A stretch of 64,000 nucleotides of DNA from Halalkalibacter oceani. GTDB lineage: Bacteria > Bacillota > Bacilli > Bacillales > Bacillaceae_D. This document shows, piece after piece, positions 36,562 to 46,011 of the stretch; within the stretch, counting starts at the first letter, position 1; each line of letters begins with the position of its first letter. The position numbers and the translations under genes were made by a program. The stretch lies in NCBI RefSeq assembly GCF_023715705.1, contig NZ_JAMBOS010000005.1, forward strand, positions 1 through 64,000, in the 5' to 3' direction. A model generated the notes under the pieces. It saw only the letters and a list, made by a program, of their open reading frames with translations, did not search any database and was not told the origin of the DNA.

Positions 36562-36651
36562 CGTTTCACCTCGTTACTCTCCCCTTTATGCTACCCGCGT
36601 GTCCGGGAGAAGTCAATCGTCGCGTTCCTCCAAAAAAAATTCACAAAATTG

Positions 36652-36698
36652 TTGTGGTTTTAGACATTCCTCGTTATAATCGGAACTGACCAAGGTCA
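36652..36698 (+). promoter_or_regulatory. Promoter and candidate operator of the TetR-NADH dehydrogenase gene
   Basis: TTGTGG (36652-36657), 17 bases, TATAAT (36675-36680). Starting 6 bases later, TGACC-AA-GGTCA (36687-36698) is an inverted repeat positioned where a TetR repressor would block its own promoter. Confidence 0.65.
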
Positions 36699-36721
36699 TT
36701 TTTATTAAGGAGCTACTTTTT

Positions 36722-38365
36722 ATGACCGAACGAGCGAAAAAAGAACAGACGAAAAAAAGGATTGAGACGGCTGCGTTGGCATTATTTCAGGAGAAGGGCT
36801 ATTCTCGCACGACTGTGCAGGAGATTACCAATGCCGCAAAAGTAGCAAAAGGGACGTTCTTTAACTACTTCCCGACAAAGGATTCCATTATGCAGTCACT
36901 GGCTACCGAACGGCTCCACTCGGTAATCCCTTATGTGAGACAGCCTCACCTGAGGAACAGACCTTTATCTGTTCGCTTACGCTCCTATTTACAGTATATT
37001 TTGGATGATTACGATCAGTATCCTGCGTTAACAATTGAAATGTGGAATCATGTTCTTAAGGAAGAGTCCTTACTCTTTTCCCATTGGGAGGAACTGCTTC
37101 AAACGGCAAAAGCGCAAGGCGAAATTGCGCTGTCTGTCCCCATCGACACCTGGAGCCATATTATTCACAGTTTGATTTCTCATGGCATCCACACCTTCGC
37201 AACTGAACCATCTAAGAAACGGCTGCTTGCAAATGTGATGACTTTGGTCGAAGCCAGTTTAGATGCAATCATTGAAAAAAGGAGTCATTCATTTATGAAA
37301 AAACTTTTGATTTTAGGCGGTGGTTATGGAGGAATGCGTGTTCTGCAGCGCCTGCTCCCTAACGAGTTACCTGAGGATGTGGAAGTGACCCTCGTCGATC
37401 GCTTACCTTATCACTGTTTGAAAACGGAATATTATGCACTGGCAGCAGGTACAGCCGCTGATCATCATTTGCGTGTTGAGTTTCCTGAAGACCCGAGATT
37501 AAACGTTAAATACGGAACGATCACAAATATTAATTTGAGCGACAAAACAGTCGAACTCGATCATGAGGAAGAATTATCTTATGATACGCTGATTATTGGC
37601 TTAGGCTGTGAGGATAAATATCATAATGTTCCCGGGGCGCAAGAGTATACACATAGCATCCAGACGATGGGAGCGACAAGAAAAACATATGAAACGCTCA
37701 ATAATGTGCGCCCGAACGGAGTCGTCTCGATCGTCGGAGCCGGATTAAGCGGCGTCGAATTGGCAAGTGAGCTGCGGGAAAGCCGCCCTGACCTCACAAT
37801 AAAGCTCTTTGACCGTGGCGAAATTATTTTATCGATGTTTCCGCGCAAGCTGAGCACCTATGTTCAAAACTGGTTCATTGACCACGGTGTCGATGTTATT
37901 AATAAATCAAACATTACGAAGGTTGAAGAAGACGCCCTCTATAATCATGACGAGCGAATTGCCTGTGACGCGATTATTTGGACGGCCGGAGTTCAACCGG
38001 TGGAAGTCGTTCGCAACCTGGACGTCGAAAAGGATAACCAGGGACGCATCAAGCTGACGCCGCAGCATTTTCTGCCTAGTGACGAAAATGTTTTCGTCGT
38101 CGGGGACTGCGCAAGTCTTCCACATGCACCAAGCGCTCAGCTTGCTGAAGGTCAGGCGGAGCAAATCGTAACAATTCTTAAGAAGCAGTGGAAAGGTGAG
38201 CCACTGCCGGAAGAGCTGCCTAAAATCAAATTAAAAGGCGTGCTTGGGTCGCTTGGGAAGAAGCACGGCTTCGGCTTAATGGGAGAGCGCACCCTGCTTG
38301 GCCGCGTTCCTCGCGTATTAAAAAGCGGCGTCCTCTGGATGTACAAGTATCACTCCGGATCATAA
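36722..38365 (+). CDS. yutJ: TetR regulator fused in frame to NADH dehydrogenase YutJ, with internal start
   Basis: 547 residues without a stop. Residues 1-190 are a TetR-family repressor: helix-turn-helix VQEITNAAKVAKGTFFNYFP (about 31-50) and a ligand domain. Residues 192-547 are a type II NADH dehydrogenase (FAD motif GGGYGG, VSIVGAGLSGVELASEL, VFVVGDCASLP), equal to a complete B. subtilis YutJ. The YutJ part begins with ATG at 37295, which has AAAAAAGGAG ten bases upstream, a strong internal ribosome site. So both a fusion and a free dehydrogenase may be made. Located by yuzB and yuzD as in B. subtilis. A sequencing error removing a TetR stop is possible but would not need a frameshift. 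Confidence 0.85.
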   Translation: MTERAKKEQTKKRIETAALALFQEKGYSRTTVQEITNAAKVAKGTFFNYFPTKDSIMQSLATERLHSVIPYVRQPHLRNRPLSVRLRSYLQYILDDYDQYPALTIEMWNHVLKEESLLFSHWEELLQTAKAQGEIALSVPIDTWSHIIHSLISHGIHTFATEPSKKRLLANVMTLVEASLDAIIEKRSHSFMKKLLILGGGYGGMRVLQRLLPNELPEDVEVTLVDRLPYHCLKTEYYALAAGTAADHHLRVEFPEDPRLNVKYGTITNINLSDKTVELDHEEELSYDTLIIGLGCEDKYHNVPGAQEYTHSIQTMGATRKTYETLNNVRPNGVVSIVGAGLSGVELASELRESRPDLTIKLFDRGEIILSMFPRKLSTYVQNWFIDHGVDVINKSNITKVEEDALYNHDERIACDAIIWTAGVQPVEVVRNLDVEKDNQGRIKLTPQHFLPSDENVFVVGDCASLPHAPSAQLAEGQAEQIVTILKKQWKGEPLPEELPKIKLKGVLGSLGKKHGFGLMGERTLLGRVPRVLKSGVLWMYKYHSGS

Positions 38366-38388
38366 ACGGAAGTCCGCGCAACGAAAGG

Positions 38389-38437
38389 AAAGAGTTAATC
38401 CCAAAAGGAACCTGCCCTTTTAGGATTAACTCTTTTT
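38389..38437. terminator. Bidirectional terminator between yutJ and yuzD
   Basis: AAAGAGTTAATCC pairs with GGATTAACTCTTT; an inner AAAAGG/CCTTTT helix-like pairing fills the loop. Flanked by TTTTT on the right. Confidence 0.85.
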
Positions 38438-38746
38438 CCATTTTTCAATTTCCGCGAAAACGAGCTTTAAATTTGGGTTGCCTTCAGCGACGATATGCTC
38501 GTTCACGGTCACGAGCGGATAAAAATACTCCTCGTCCTGAATCGCCTCCGCCATTTTTTTCTGCCAGGCGTTCATCGCCGATGTTTCAATATCTACATAA
38601 ACTGCTGTAAAAGGGATGTCGGGGAACTTGCGTGAAATCGCCGCTTCGAGCCATTCAAATGTTTCCTTTGCACTCGGCAGATGGACACAGCTGGCACACT
38701 TCTCTTCCGCCCCAAACACTGTTAGCGTCAATGCTTGATTATCCAT
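38426..38746 (-). CDS. yuzD: YuzD-family protein (DUF1462)
   Basis: 106 residues, a thioredoxin-like small protein with CASC near 14-17 (VFGAEEKCASCVHLPS) and NPNLKLVFAEIEKW at the end. Matches the YuzD family and its place beside yutJ/yutI. ATG at 38746 has GAGGAG; the frame extends four codons further through that ribosome site. Role unknown; a redox or Fe-S link is suggested by neighbours. The 325-base gap 38759-39083 upstream holds no gene. Confidence 0.85.
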   Translation of the reverse strand: MDNQALTLTVFGAEEKCASCVHLPSAKETFEWLEAAISRKFPDIPFTAVYVDIETSAMNAWQKKMAEAIQDEEYFYPLVTVNEHIVAEGNPNLKLVFAEIEKWKKS

Positions 38747-39083
38747 ATTTCTCCTCATTTCATTCCATTAGTTATAAAGTCCATTCCTTTTTTTAGCATA
38801 GCCCTTTGCTTTTCATTACGCAACTGTTATAAAAGAGGATCCTTTCCATTTGTTTGCATGTCATACTCTTGAACTTTTCCTTAGAAGCAACCTGGTATCT
38901 GAAAAAACTGGCTGTTTTCAGAAAAGTGTGTATCGCCTCCTCTTAAATGTTATCTTTTAAGAAAACCGCACAACCGCTTTTTTCTGTCATAGGATATAAT
39001 GATTAACAGCGAAAAATAAAGCAGAATGATGGATTTTTTTTCTCAACACCCTTATAATAAACAATAGAAAGGAGTTGTTTAAT

Positions 39084-39326
39084 ATGTCAGCAACAAGTAC
39101 TGAAATGTATGAACAAGTCAGTGAAGTATTAGATAAGCTTCGTCCTTTCTTACTACGTGATGGCGGGGATGTTGAGCTCGTTGAAGTAGAAGATGGGATC
39201 GTCCGTGTAAGGCTTCTTGGTGCGTGCGGATCTTGCCCAAGTTCCACAATTACGTTGAAAGCAGGTATTGAGCGCGCTCTTCTTGAAGAAGTACCTGGCG
39301 TCGTTGAGATTGAACAAGTTTTTTAA
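39084..39326 (+). CDS. yutI: NifU-like Fe-S scaffold (YutI)
   Basis: 80 residues of the NifU C-terminal domain with the cluster-binding CGSC ([16 protein letters not shown]) and [17 protein letters not shown]. Assembles or carries Fe-S clusters. ATG at 39084 follows AAAGGAG at nine bases. Confidence 0.95.
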   Translation: MSATSTEMYEQVSEVLDKLRPFLLRDGGDVELVEVEDGIVRVRLLGACGSCPSSTITLKAGIERALLEEVPGVVEIEQVF

Positions 39327-39331
39327 AACTG

Positions 39332-39371
39332 AAAAAAACGTCCGGCTGCAAAGCGGACGTTTCTTTTTTTT
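39332..39371 (+). terminator. Terminator after yutI
   Basis: ACGTCCG pairs with CGGACGT, followed by a long T run. Confidence 0.92.
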
Positions 39372-39378
39372 TGTTCGG

Positions 39379-39445
39379 GGAGGCAATGGCTTCGCGCGCT
39401 GCTTAGAGGCTGTGTCAAAGAGTAAAACTCTTTGACACAGCCTCT
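39379..39445. repeat. Degenerate repeat copy ending in a perfect 19-bp hairpin
   Basis: GGCAATGGCTTC and TGCTTAGAGGCTG match parts of copy A. AGAGGCTGTGTCAAAGAGT (39405-39423) is perfectly complementary to 39427-39445 with a 3-base loop; it ends at the splA-like stop and probably terminates that gene. Confidence 0.7.
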
Positions 39446-39674
39446 AAAAAATAAACTGGTCGTATATCGTTTCCGCTTCTTCATAAGAGGTAAAAATCGC
39501 GTGATCCTCTTCAAGCAGATGGTAATCGTCAAACAAAAACAACGCAAGCTGTTCTGTTCCGCCAGGATCTCGTGTGACTGTTGCTTGCTGAATAGACGAA
39601 ACGGCCGGCGTCTGTGGATCACGGTAAATAATGTAGACGCTCTGACCTTCTTCGAGCTCGTATAAATCAAGCAT
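39444..39674 (-). CDS. SplA-like protein
   Basis: 76 residues. YIIYRDPQTPAVSSIQQATV and LALFLFDDYHLLEEDHA resemble SplA, the TRAP-like small regulator of spore photoproduct lyase in B. subtilis. ATG at 39674 has AAAGGGGG upstream. No splB is present in the window, so it is either a solitary paralogue or regulates at a distance. The resemblance is recalled, not computed. Confidence 0.6.
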   Translation of the reverse strand: MLDLYELEEGQSVYIIYRDPQTPAVSSIQQATVTRDPGGTEQLALFLFDDYHLLEEDHAIFTSYEEAETIYDQFIF

Positions 39675-39722
39675 GGGCGGACCCCCTTTTTCATTGGTTT
39701 GCCCACCCATGCTTTCCTTTAT

Positions 39723-40655
39723 TCAGCGAATGATTGTTTCTTTCTCAACATTCTTTTGTACGGTAATCCCCTCGCTCGCCGGCTTCAGCAGTTCAACCTG
39801 AAAGTCCGGAAAGCGGCGCTGGAGAACGTCCTGTACGCCTTGACCGCGCTGGTAAGGGGCGATACAGAGCATCGTCGGCCCGGCCCCACTTAAAGCCGCG
39901 CCGTAGGCTTCTGTTTCCTTAACCGCAACTGTCATCACTTCTTCGAGATGGGGCACAAGCTCCTTACGGTAAGGATGGTGAAAAACATCCTCTGTCATCA
40001 TCGCTCCCGCTTTTTCCCAGTCCCCCTGAAGCATGGCGGCAACAAGTACGTTAGCTACGGAGCTTCCACGCACCGCCTGTTGATAAGATAATGTATCCGG
40101 AAGTACGCCCCTTGCCTTTTTTGTCTTTAGCTCTTCGCTTGGGACAAGCAGGATCAGATCAAGCTCCGGAACTCCGCCAAACAGCACCTCTGTCTTTTCT
40201 TCCGTATGGGTTCCAATTACCAGTCCACCATAAACAGAGGCGGCGACATTGTCCGGATGCCCTTCCCACAGGGAGGCAAAGCGCACTTTCTCTTCAGCTG
40301 TTAACGGTTCGCCCAACAGCTGGTTCGCCAATTCAATTCCGGCGACAATCGCCGCTGCACTGCTGCCCAGCCCCCGGGCCAGCGGAATATCGCTTTCCAT
40401 GACAACCTCACATGGCGGAAGCTCTTTACCAAGCTTAGCAGCGACGTGCAGCGCCACCTGACAAATCAAATTGTCAGCTCCGACTGGTACATCCTTGAGT
40501 TCGTCGGAAGCTGATTGAAAATGCCACTGATCCGCCGGCTTGACAGTTAGTGTCAAATAACGGTTGACGGCGAGACCGACGGAGTCAAAGCCTGGTCCTA
40601 GATTGGCTGAGCTGCCGGGAACCTTAATCATAAACGGTTCACCGCTGGAACTCAT
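39723..40655 (-). CDS. thrB: Homoserine kinase
   Basis: 310 residues, GHMP kinase family. Phosphorylates homoserine in threonine synthesis. [19 protein letters not shown] at the N-terminus and the ATP loop [16 protein letters not shown] near 90-105 are intact. ATG overlaps the thrC stop by four bases (ATGA), so translation is coupled in hom-thrC-thrB. Confidence 0.96.
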   Translation of the reverse strand: MSSSGEPFMIKVPGSSANLGPGFDSVGLAVNRYLTLTVKPADQWHFQSASDELKDVPVGADNLICQVALHVAAKLGKELPPCEVVMESDIPLARGLGSSAAAIVAGIELANQLLGEPLTAEEKVRFASLWEGHPDNVAASVYGGLVIGTHTEEKTEVLFGGVPELDLILLVPSEELKTKKARGVLPDTLSYQQAVRGSSVANVLVAAMLQGDWEKAGAMMTEDVFHHPYRKELVPHLEEVMTVAVKETEAYGAALSGAGPTMLCIAPYQRGQGVQDVLQRRFPDFQVELLKPASEGITVQKNVEKETIIR

Positions 40656-41716
40656 GACCGGACCCCTCCTTTAATATGAGCAAGGAATGCCTCCTTATCA
40701 TTAGGAAGAACAGCCGGCTTGACATCTACCGTCCCCATTGCTGTATTCGGGTCCTTCAATCCGTTTCCTGTTAAGACACAAACAACCTTCGAGCCTTTTT
40801 TAATTTCTCCCGATTCAATCTGCTTTTTCAAGCCGGCAATCGAAGCAGCGGAAGCCGGCTCGGCGAACACACCTTCACGTTTGGCTAAGAGCTGATAGGC
40901 TTCAAGAATTTCTTCATCTGTTACAAAATCAATTTTTCCATTTGATTCTTCAGCCGCGGCTACCGCCTGCTTCCAGCTCGCCGGATTCCCGATACGGATC
41001 GCCGTCGCAATCGTTTCAGGCTCGTCGATCACCTCATCACGAACAATCGCCGCTGCTCCTTCTGCTTCAAACCCACGCATTTGTGGAAGGCCGGTTCCTT
41101 TTTTCTCGTTATATTCTTTAAACCCTTTCCAGTAGGCTGTAATATTACCGGCATTCCCTACAGGGATCGCCAGCACATCGGGAGCTTGGCCCAATGCGTC
41201 GCAGATTTCAAATGCAGCGGTCTTCTGCCCTTCAATCCGGTACGGATTGACAGAGTTAACAAGCGTAATCGGCTCCTGCTTGCTGATCTCACGGACAATA
41301 TCGAGCGCATTATCAAAGTTCCCTTTCACTTCCAGAACCTCCGCACCGTACATAACAGCCTGAGCCAGCTTGCCGAGCGCGATTTTCCCTTCCGGAATAA
41401 CGACGATACAACGCAGACCGGCCCGCGCGCCATAAGCAGCAGCAGCGGCGGATGTGTTCCCCGTTGATGCGCAAATAATCGCCTTGCTTCCCTCTTCCTT
41501 CGCTTTGGCAACAGCCATTACCATACCACGGTCTTTAAAGGAACCAGTTGGATTTGCTCCTTCATACTTCACATACACGTTCACACCCCACTCCTTTGAT
41601 AAATGCTCGAGCGGAACAAGCGGTGTGTTTCCTTCACGCAGTGTCAATAGAGGTGTCTCCTCTGTAACCGGCAGCAATTCCTTATATTCCTGTATTAACC
41701 CTTTCCAACTACTCAT
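40652..41716 (-). CDS. thrC: Threonine synthase
   Basis: 354 residues, PLP-dependent. Makes threonine from O-phosphohomoserine. The PLP Lys lies in TGSFKDRGM near 58-66 and the phosphate loop in [17 protein letters not shown] at 41716 starts one base after the hom stop and has GGAGG inside hom. Confidence 0.96.
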   Translation of the reverse strand: MSSWKGLIQEYKELLPVTEETPLLTLREGNTPLVPLEHLSKEWGVNVYVKYEGANPTGSFKDRGMVMAVAKAKEEGSKAIICASTGNTSAAAAAYGARAGLRCIVVIPEGKIALGKLAQAVMYGAEVLEVKGNFDNALDIVREISKQEPITLVNSVNPYRIEGQKTAAFEICDALGQAPDVLAIPVGNAGNITAYWKGFKEYNEKKGTGLPQMRGFEAEGAAAIVRDEVIDEPETIATAIRIGNPASWKQAVAAAEESNGKIDFVTDEEILEAYQLLAKREGVFAEPASAASIAGLKKQIESGEIKKGSKVVCVLTGNGLKDPNTAMGTVDVKPAVLPNDKEAFLAHIKGGVRS

Positions 41717-41717
41717 C

Positions 41718-43013
41718 TTAATGTCCTCCTTCGACACGGTAACAGCTTTCAATCGACTCAATGACATCCAGCTCGGATAATTTTTTGTAAAGCGCTTCAT
41801 AGTTTTGCTTGCTTGTATGGTGGGTAATGACAATCACTTCCGCCACTTCTTCCCCTTCAATCGGGAGCTGCAGCAGCTTTTCAAAGCTTACTTCATGGCT
41901 GGCAAACAGGCTCGTAACTGCCTGGAAAGTGCCGGCCTGATCAAGCACCCGGAGACGCAGGAAATATTTCGATTCGATCTCATTATCCTGCTTTAACACA
42001 CGTTCGTGCAGCGGACCCTGAACCGTTCGCCCGCTGACGCCGAGCCGCATATTTTTCATCACGGTCACAAGATCGGACACAACAGCCGTGGCTGTCGGCA
42101 ATGAACCGGCGCCCGGACCGTAGAACATCGTTTCACCGACGGCCTCACCGTACACATAAACCGCATTGTACTCATTATGAACAGAGGCAAGTGGATGCGT
42201 CTTTGGCAATAACGTTGGTTCGACGCTGACCTCGACACGGCCGTCGTCCCGTTTCGCTAAGCCGATCAGCTTCATCGTATAGCCGAGCTGATCACAATAT
42301 TCAAGATCAGACTTGGTAACAGAGGAAATGCCGCGTACCGATACATCATCCAAGCCGACCGGCATTGAGAATCCTAATGATGCCAAAATCGCCATCTTGC
42401 GGGCCGCATCGAGACCTTCGACGTCCGCGGTCGGGTCGCTTTCAGCAAATCCAAGCTCCTGGGCCTGCTTAAGCACATCATCGTAAGAGCTGCCTTCCTG
42501 GACCATTTTCGTCAAAATGTAATTCGTTGTTCCATTGACAATTCCCATCATCTTCGTAATACGATCGGCAGCCAGACCCTCGCACAAGCTGCGGATGATC
42601 GGAATTCCTCCTGCAACGCTTGCTTCATAATAAAGATCACAGCCGTTTTCCGCGGCCACTTTCAACAATTCAGAGCCATAAAGAGCCATTAAATCCTTGT
42701 TTGCCGTTACAACATGCTTCCCGTTTTTCAACGCTGTCAATAAGTGCTCTCTAGTGGATTCCACTCCACCCATTACTTCAATAATAATATCAATTTCCGG
42801 ATCTGTTACTACATCATTTATCTCATCAGTTATGACCGCTCCCTCAAAATCAACGGGGCGATGCTTCTGTTTATCACGAACTAATACTTTGGTTACCGTG
42901 ACAGGACAGCCAACTTGATGACGCAACTCCTCCTGATGACGGCTAATGATTGATACAACACCCGTACCTACTGTCCCCAGACCTAGTAAACCAACTCGAA
43001 CCTCCGCTGACAT
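41718..43013 (-). CDS. hom: Homoserine dehydrogenase
   Basis: 431 residues with the NAD(P) motif [13 protein letters not shown] at the N-terminus, the catalytic [11 protein letters not shown] and [14 protein letters not shown], and a C-terminal ACT domain (from about 345), which usually gives threonine feedback inhibition. ATG at 43013 has AAAGGAG upstream. First gene of the threonine operon. Confidence 0.96.
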   Translation of the reverse strand: MSAEVRVGLLGLGTVGTGVVSIISRHQEELRHQVGCPVTVTKVLVRDKQKHRPVDFEGAVITDEINDVVTDPEIDIIIEVMGGVESTREHLLTALKNGKHVVTANKDLMALYGSELLKVAAENGCDLYYEASVAGGIPIIRSLCEGLAADRITKMMGIVNGTTNYILTKMVQEGSSYDDVLKQAQELGFAESDPTADVEGLDAARKMAILASLGFSMPVGLDDVSVRGISSVTKSDLEYCDQLGYTMKLIGLAKRDDGRVEVSVEPTLLPKTHPLASVHNEYNAVYVYGEAVGETMFYGPGAGSLPTATAVVSDLVTVMKNMRLGVSGRTVQGPLHERVLKQDNEIESKYFLRLRVLDQAGTFQAVTSLFASHEVSFEKLLQLPIEGEEVAEVIVITHHTSKQNYEALYKKLSELDVIESIESCYRVEGGH

Positions 43014-43074
43014 GCTCTCCACTCCTTTTCCACCATGTATACCTAAAGTGAACATATGTTTATCTATAAAGGAC

Positions 43075-43103
43075 ATTATAGACCTGTTCTCTTAATAGCA
43101 CAA
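43075..43103 (-). promoter_or_regulatory. Promoter of hom-thrC-thrB
   Basis: On the minus strand TTGTGC (43098-43103), 17 bases, TATAAT (43075-43080), about 60 bases before the hom ATG. No T-box or leader peptide is evident. Upstream, 43104-43328 is a gene-free spacer with a CCTGTTTT/AAAACAGG hairpin that may end yutH. Confidence 0.7.
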
Positions 43104-43328
43104 GAGGAATTTTCTGTTTTTTTCATAATACACAAATCCCTATAAAAAAACGCACGCAACGGGCGAAGCGGCTCTCCTGTTTTCAAAAACAGGGGCGCAG
43201 CTGTGCAGAACGAAAGCCGTCCCGTTTTCCTGCGCTTTCCTCCACTAAAAAACGCCCAGCGTCTTTTGTAAGAAGCACTGCGCGTTATCCGTTTTGTTGC
43301 TTTTGACTCCAGCTTCCAATGGGACAGT

Positions 43329-44363
43329 TCATTGGGCGAGCCATTCGATGACCGGCAGCTGTCCACCGGCTTTTGCCGGCAAGATGAACGCCGCGAATTC
43401 TTTAAGGAATTTCTCGTTTTCCCCTTCCGTATCAAGCAATTGAAAGAGATGCTGCCCCGCACTGATCTGCTCTTCGCGAATCTGACTGCTATAATAGTCT
43501 TCGACAGCTTCAAAATAATGCAATGGAAAAACGAGGCGCGCATATAGAAGCCGCCACGAATACGAACTTAATGTCTCATATTGCTCATAGGTCGTCAGGA
43601 AGCTCTCAATTTGATTCCACGAGAAAGAACGCTGGTCACGCCGCTGATCCCGAATCCATTCAGCGAGATCACGGCACGGGTGATCATACACAAACTCGGT
43701 CGGCCGTTTGACAATCGCTCCATGTTCTGAAAGGACGAGCCATGTATGGTCGGTGTAGCGCCGATGGCAAATCGTCGGCCGTTCTTGTTCTTTGCTCGGA
43801 TCGTCGAGCATCGCATCGACAACAAATTGAATTGCATTTTCTGTCAGTCCCATATAATAAGGAAAAGAAAATAAAAAAGCTTCATCCACATACGATTGAG
43901 GTCCTTGATACAGAAGCTGCTGATACCAGCCCTCTAATTGATCAAGCCTCGTTTCCCACAGCTTATGCCATTGACCGAAAAACTCGTACTGCCGTGCTTC
44001 GTAGGGCATCTGCCGGCCGTAATAGTGAATCGCGGCCAAATGCGCTCCTTGATCGGCCTCGCTGCGCACCCTCATCTGACTTTCCTCCAGCAACGGCGGC
44101 AACGCACACAGATAAACGAGCTGGCCATCAATCAGACCCGCTCTCTGTCCCCGCAACGTCGGCAACGGAGTAAGGATCGTCGTATCTCCGATTGATTTCA
44201 TATAATCAGTAAAAGCAATCATTTCTTCTTCTCTGAGCATCGACTCTTCTTTCGGCAATAAAATATAGGATTGTCCGCCAGCCTCAAAGGCATCGTACAT
44301 GCCGACATGAAACCTTTCTTCACAGTAGAGTCCGTATACGTCATACACATTCCGCTCAAACAT
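43329..44363 (-). CDS. yutH: Spore coat-associated protein YutH (CotS-like)
   Basis: 344 residues resembling the CotS/YutH kinase-fold coat proteins: YIGLYCE-like start, HLAAIHYYG near 130, TICHRRYTDHTWLVLSEHG near 198-216 in the catalytic-loop position and FVYDHPCRDLAEWIRD. Position after hom matches B. subtilis. ATG follows GGAGGAG. Likely expressed in the mother cell. Confidence 0.88.
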   Translation of the reverse strand: MFERNVYDVYGLYCEERFHVGMYDAFEAGGQSYILLPKEESMLREEEMIAFTDYMKSIGDTTILTPLPTLRGQRAGLIDGQLVYLCALPPLLEESQMRVRSEADQGAHLAAIHYYGRQMPYEARQYEFFGQWHKLWETRLDQLEGWYQQLLYQGPQSYVDEAFLFSFPYYMGLTENAIQFVVDAMLDDPSKEQERPTICHRRYTDHTWLVLSEHGAIVKRPTEFVYDHPCRDLAEWIRDQRRDQRSFSWNQIESFLTTYEQYETLSSYSWRLLYARLVFPLHYFEAVEDYYSSQIREEQISAGQHLFQLLDTEGENEKFLKEFAAFILPAKAGGQLPVIEWLAQ

Positions 44364-44463
44364 TGGCTCTCCTCCTTACCGCTCCAAAAGCACATTTCCC
44401 TTTTTTAGTCTATGTGCCTAAAAGGGAGAATGTGTATAATCGTTCTTATTTCTGACATAAGGT

Positions 44464-45222
44464 TTAATTAGCCCGTACTTTGCCGTGAATGACAAGACGC
44501 CCGTCCGCTGGATCGGCGACATAATCGCATGTGGACAAGGTGACGATTTTATCGTCAGCAGTTATGTCAACTTCAGCTTGATGCAAAGAGCGCGCCTTGA
44601 TCTCTTCGATGAAAGACAGGAATGCTTCATCGCTGTGAAAATCAGTCTCTAAATAATAAAAATCGGTCGTCGTCCGGTACACAGCGAAGATCTCGATCTG
44701 ATAGCTGTCTGTCAGCGTCTCAATCGTAAACATTTTATGTCGTTTCAGAAAGTCAGGCCCGACAAACTTTTGCAAGCCGGCAAACATCGAGCCATCGCGC
44801 ATATGATGGCCGTAAATAATCGTATGGCGCTCCTGCAATGGCGCTGCGTTGCGATAATCAACGAAAATGCTTCCTGCCCGCTGCTTCTCCCCTTTATAGT
44901 CCAATGACAAATACGTTTCATTGTCGGCTGGCTGAAGAAGGGGATAGTCGACCGGTGTCCCGTCAATCTGAATCCAGCCGATGATATCTTCATTCAAGCG
45001 CCGCAGCTTTTCAAAACGTGGCTCCTCAACCTGCTTTTGTTCAGATTGAGCAGCCGCTGGGAGTACCGGCGCCGATTCATAAAGCTGTCGCGCTTCTTCC
45101 AGCGTTACCTCGTTCTGCTTCCCCTCCACATAAACATCCGTTACGTGAAACAGAGAAAATCCGCTTACCGTTACACAAAGACTGATACCAATACGTTGAT
45201 ATATCCCGGCCAGCTTCTTCAT
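44464..45222 (-). CDS. srtB: Class B sortase
   Basis: 252 residues with an N-terminal membrane anchor (about 10-28). Catalytic His in IIYGHHMRDGSMF near 138-150, Cys in LSTCDY near 230 and Arg in GRLVIHGKV identify a complete sortase. The WIQIDGT and VDYPLLQP segments are typical of class B enzymes. It is the last gene of an IsdE-F-like transport operon, starting 9 bases after the ATPase. Such enzymes anchor NPQTN-type heme-binding proteins to the wall; no such substrate is encoded nearby. Confidence 0.9.
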   Translation of the reverse strand: MKKLAGIYQRIGISLCVTVSGFSLFHVTDVYVEGKQNEVTLEEARQLYESAPVLPAAAQSEQKQVEEPRFEKLRRLNEDIIGWIQIDGTPVDYPLLQPADNETYLSLDYKGEKQRAGSIFVDYRNAAPLQERHTIIYGHHMRDGSMFAGLQKFVGPDFLKRHKMFTIETLTDSYQIEIFAVYRTTTDFYYLETDFHSDEAFLSFIEEIKARSLHQAEVDITADDKIVTLSTCDYVADPADGRLVIHGKVRAN

Positions 45223-45231
45223 ACGCTCCCC

Positions 45232-46011
45232 CTAAATTCCTTTCGGCACGACAAACAGACCCATTTCTTCGTCTTCTTTAATCAATACGTCAACCCCATA
45301 AACCGCTTTAAACATCTCAGCCGTCAGCATCTCCTCCGGCGTTCCTTCAAGGATGATCTCCCCTGCTTTCATCACGATTAAACGGTCGCTGTAGCGAATC
45401 GCCTGATTAACGTCATGCAGCACCATGACAATCGTCAGTCCGTAGCGCTCGTTTAAGCTTTTGACAAGCTCCAAAATTTCAAATTGAAAGTACATATCTA
45501 AAAAGGTGGTCGGTTCATCGAGAAACAGGATCGGTGTTTTCTGGGCGAGCGCCATCGCAATCCAGGCGCGCTGTCGCTCCCCGCCGGACAAGGAGGAAAG
45601 CGGACGGTGCTGAAGCGCGGTCAGTCTGGTAGCCTCCAGCGCCCAATCAATATATGTGTCATGGCTTTGGTGATAATCCTCATACCATTTCAAATGCGGC
45701 TGACGGCCGAATTTCACTAAATCGCGCACCGTCATTTCCGAGCGATGATCATAAATTTGCGGCAGCATCGTCAGTTTTTTGGCAATATTCTTACTAGAAA
45801 GTGTATGAAGGGGCTTCCCTTCCAGGTAAACAGCCCCATGGGCCGGCTTAAGCAGCCTGGTTAACAACCGAAGGACCGTTGATTTCCCGGAGCCGTTCGG
45901 ACCGATAATGCTGACCACTTCCCGCTTTTTAAAGCGCAGCGACAGCTCCTTTATGTAATACGAATCAGAAAACCCGAAGCTTAGCTGATCCGCTGTTAAG
46001 ACATCCTCCAT
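45232..46011 (-). CDS. Iron/heme ABC transporter ATP-binding protein
   Basis: 259 residues of the FecE/BtuD type. Walker A GPNGSGKST, signature LSGGERQRAWIAMA, Walker B ILFLDEPTT and the His of VLHDVNQA are all present. Its start overlaps the permease end by 16 bases. Confidence 0.92.
   Translation of the reverse strand: MEDVLTADQLSFGFSDSYYIKELSLRFKKREVVSIIGPNGSGKSTVLRLLTRLLKPAHGAVYLEGKPLHTLSSKNIAKKLTMLPQIYDHRSEMTVRDLVKFGRQPHLKWYEDYHQSHDTYIDWALEATRLTALQHRPLSSLSGGERQRAWIAMALAQKTPILFLDEPTTFLDMYFQFEILELVKSLNERYGLTIVMVLHDVNQAIRYSDRLIVMKAGEIILEGTPEEMLTAEMFKAVYGVDVLIKEDEEMGLFVVPKGI

Noticed and set aside
43014-43328. T-box or threonine leader before hom
   Set aside because: No T-box TGGNACC motif and no Thr-rich leader peptide; a plain promoter lies 60 bases upstream.
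43076-43543. 155-codon minus-strand frame near yutH
   Set aside because: It overlaps yutH in another frame and begins inside it; low-complexity basic composition marks it as a shadow.
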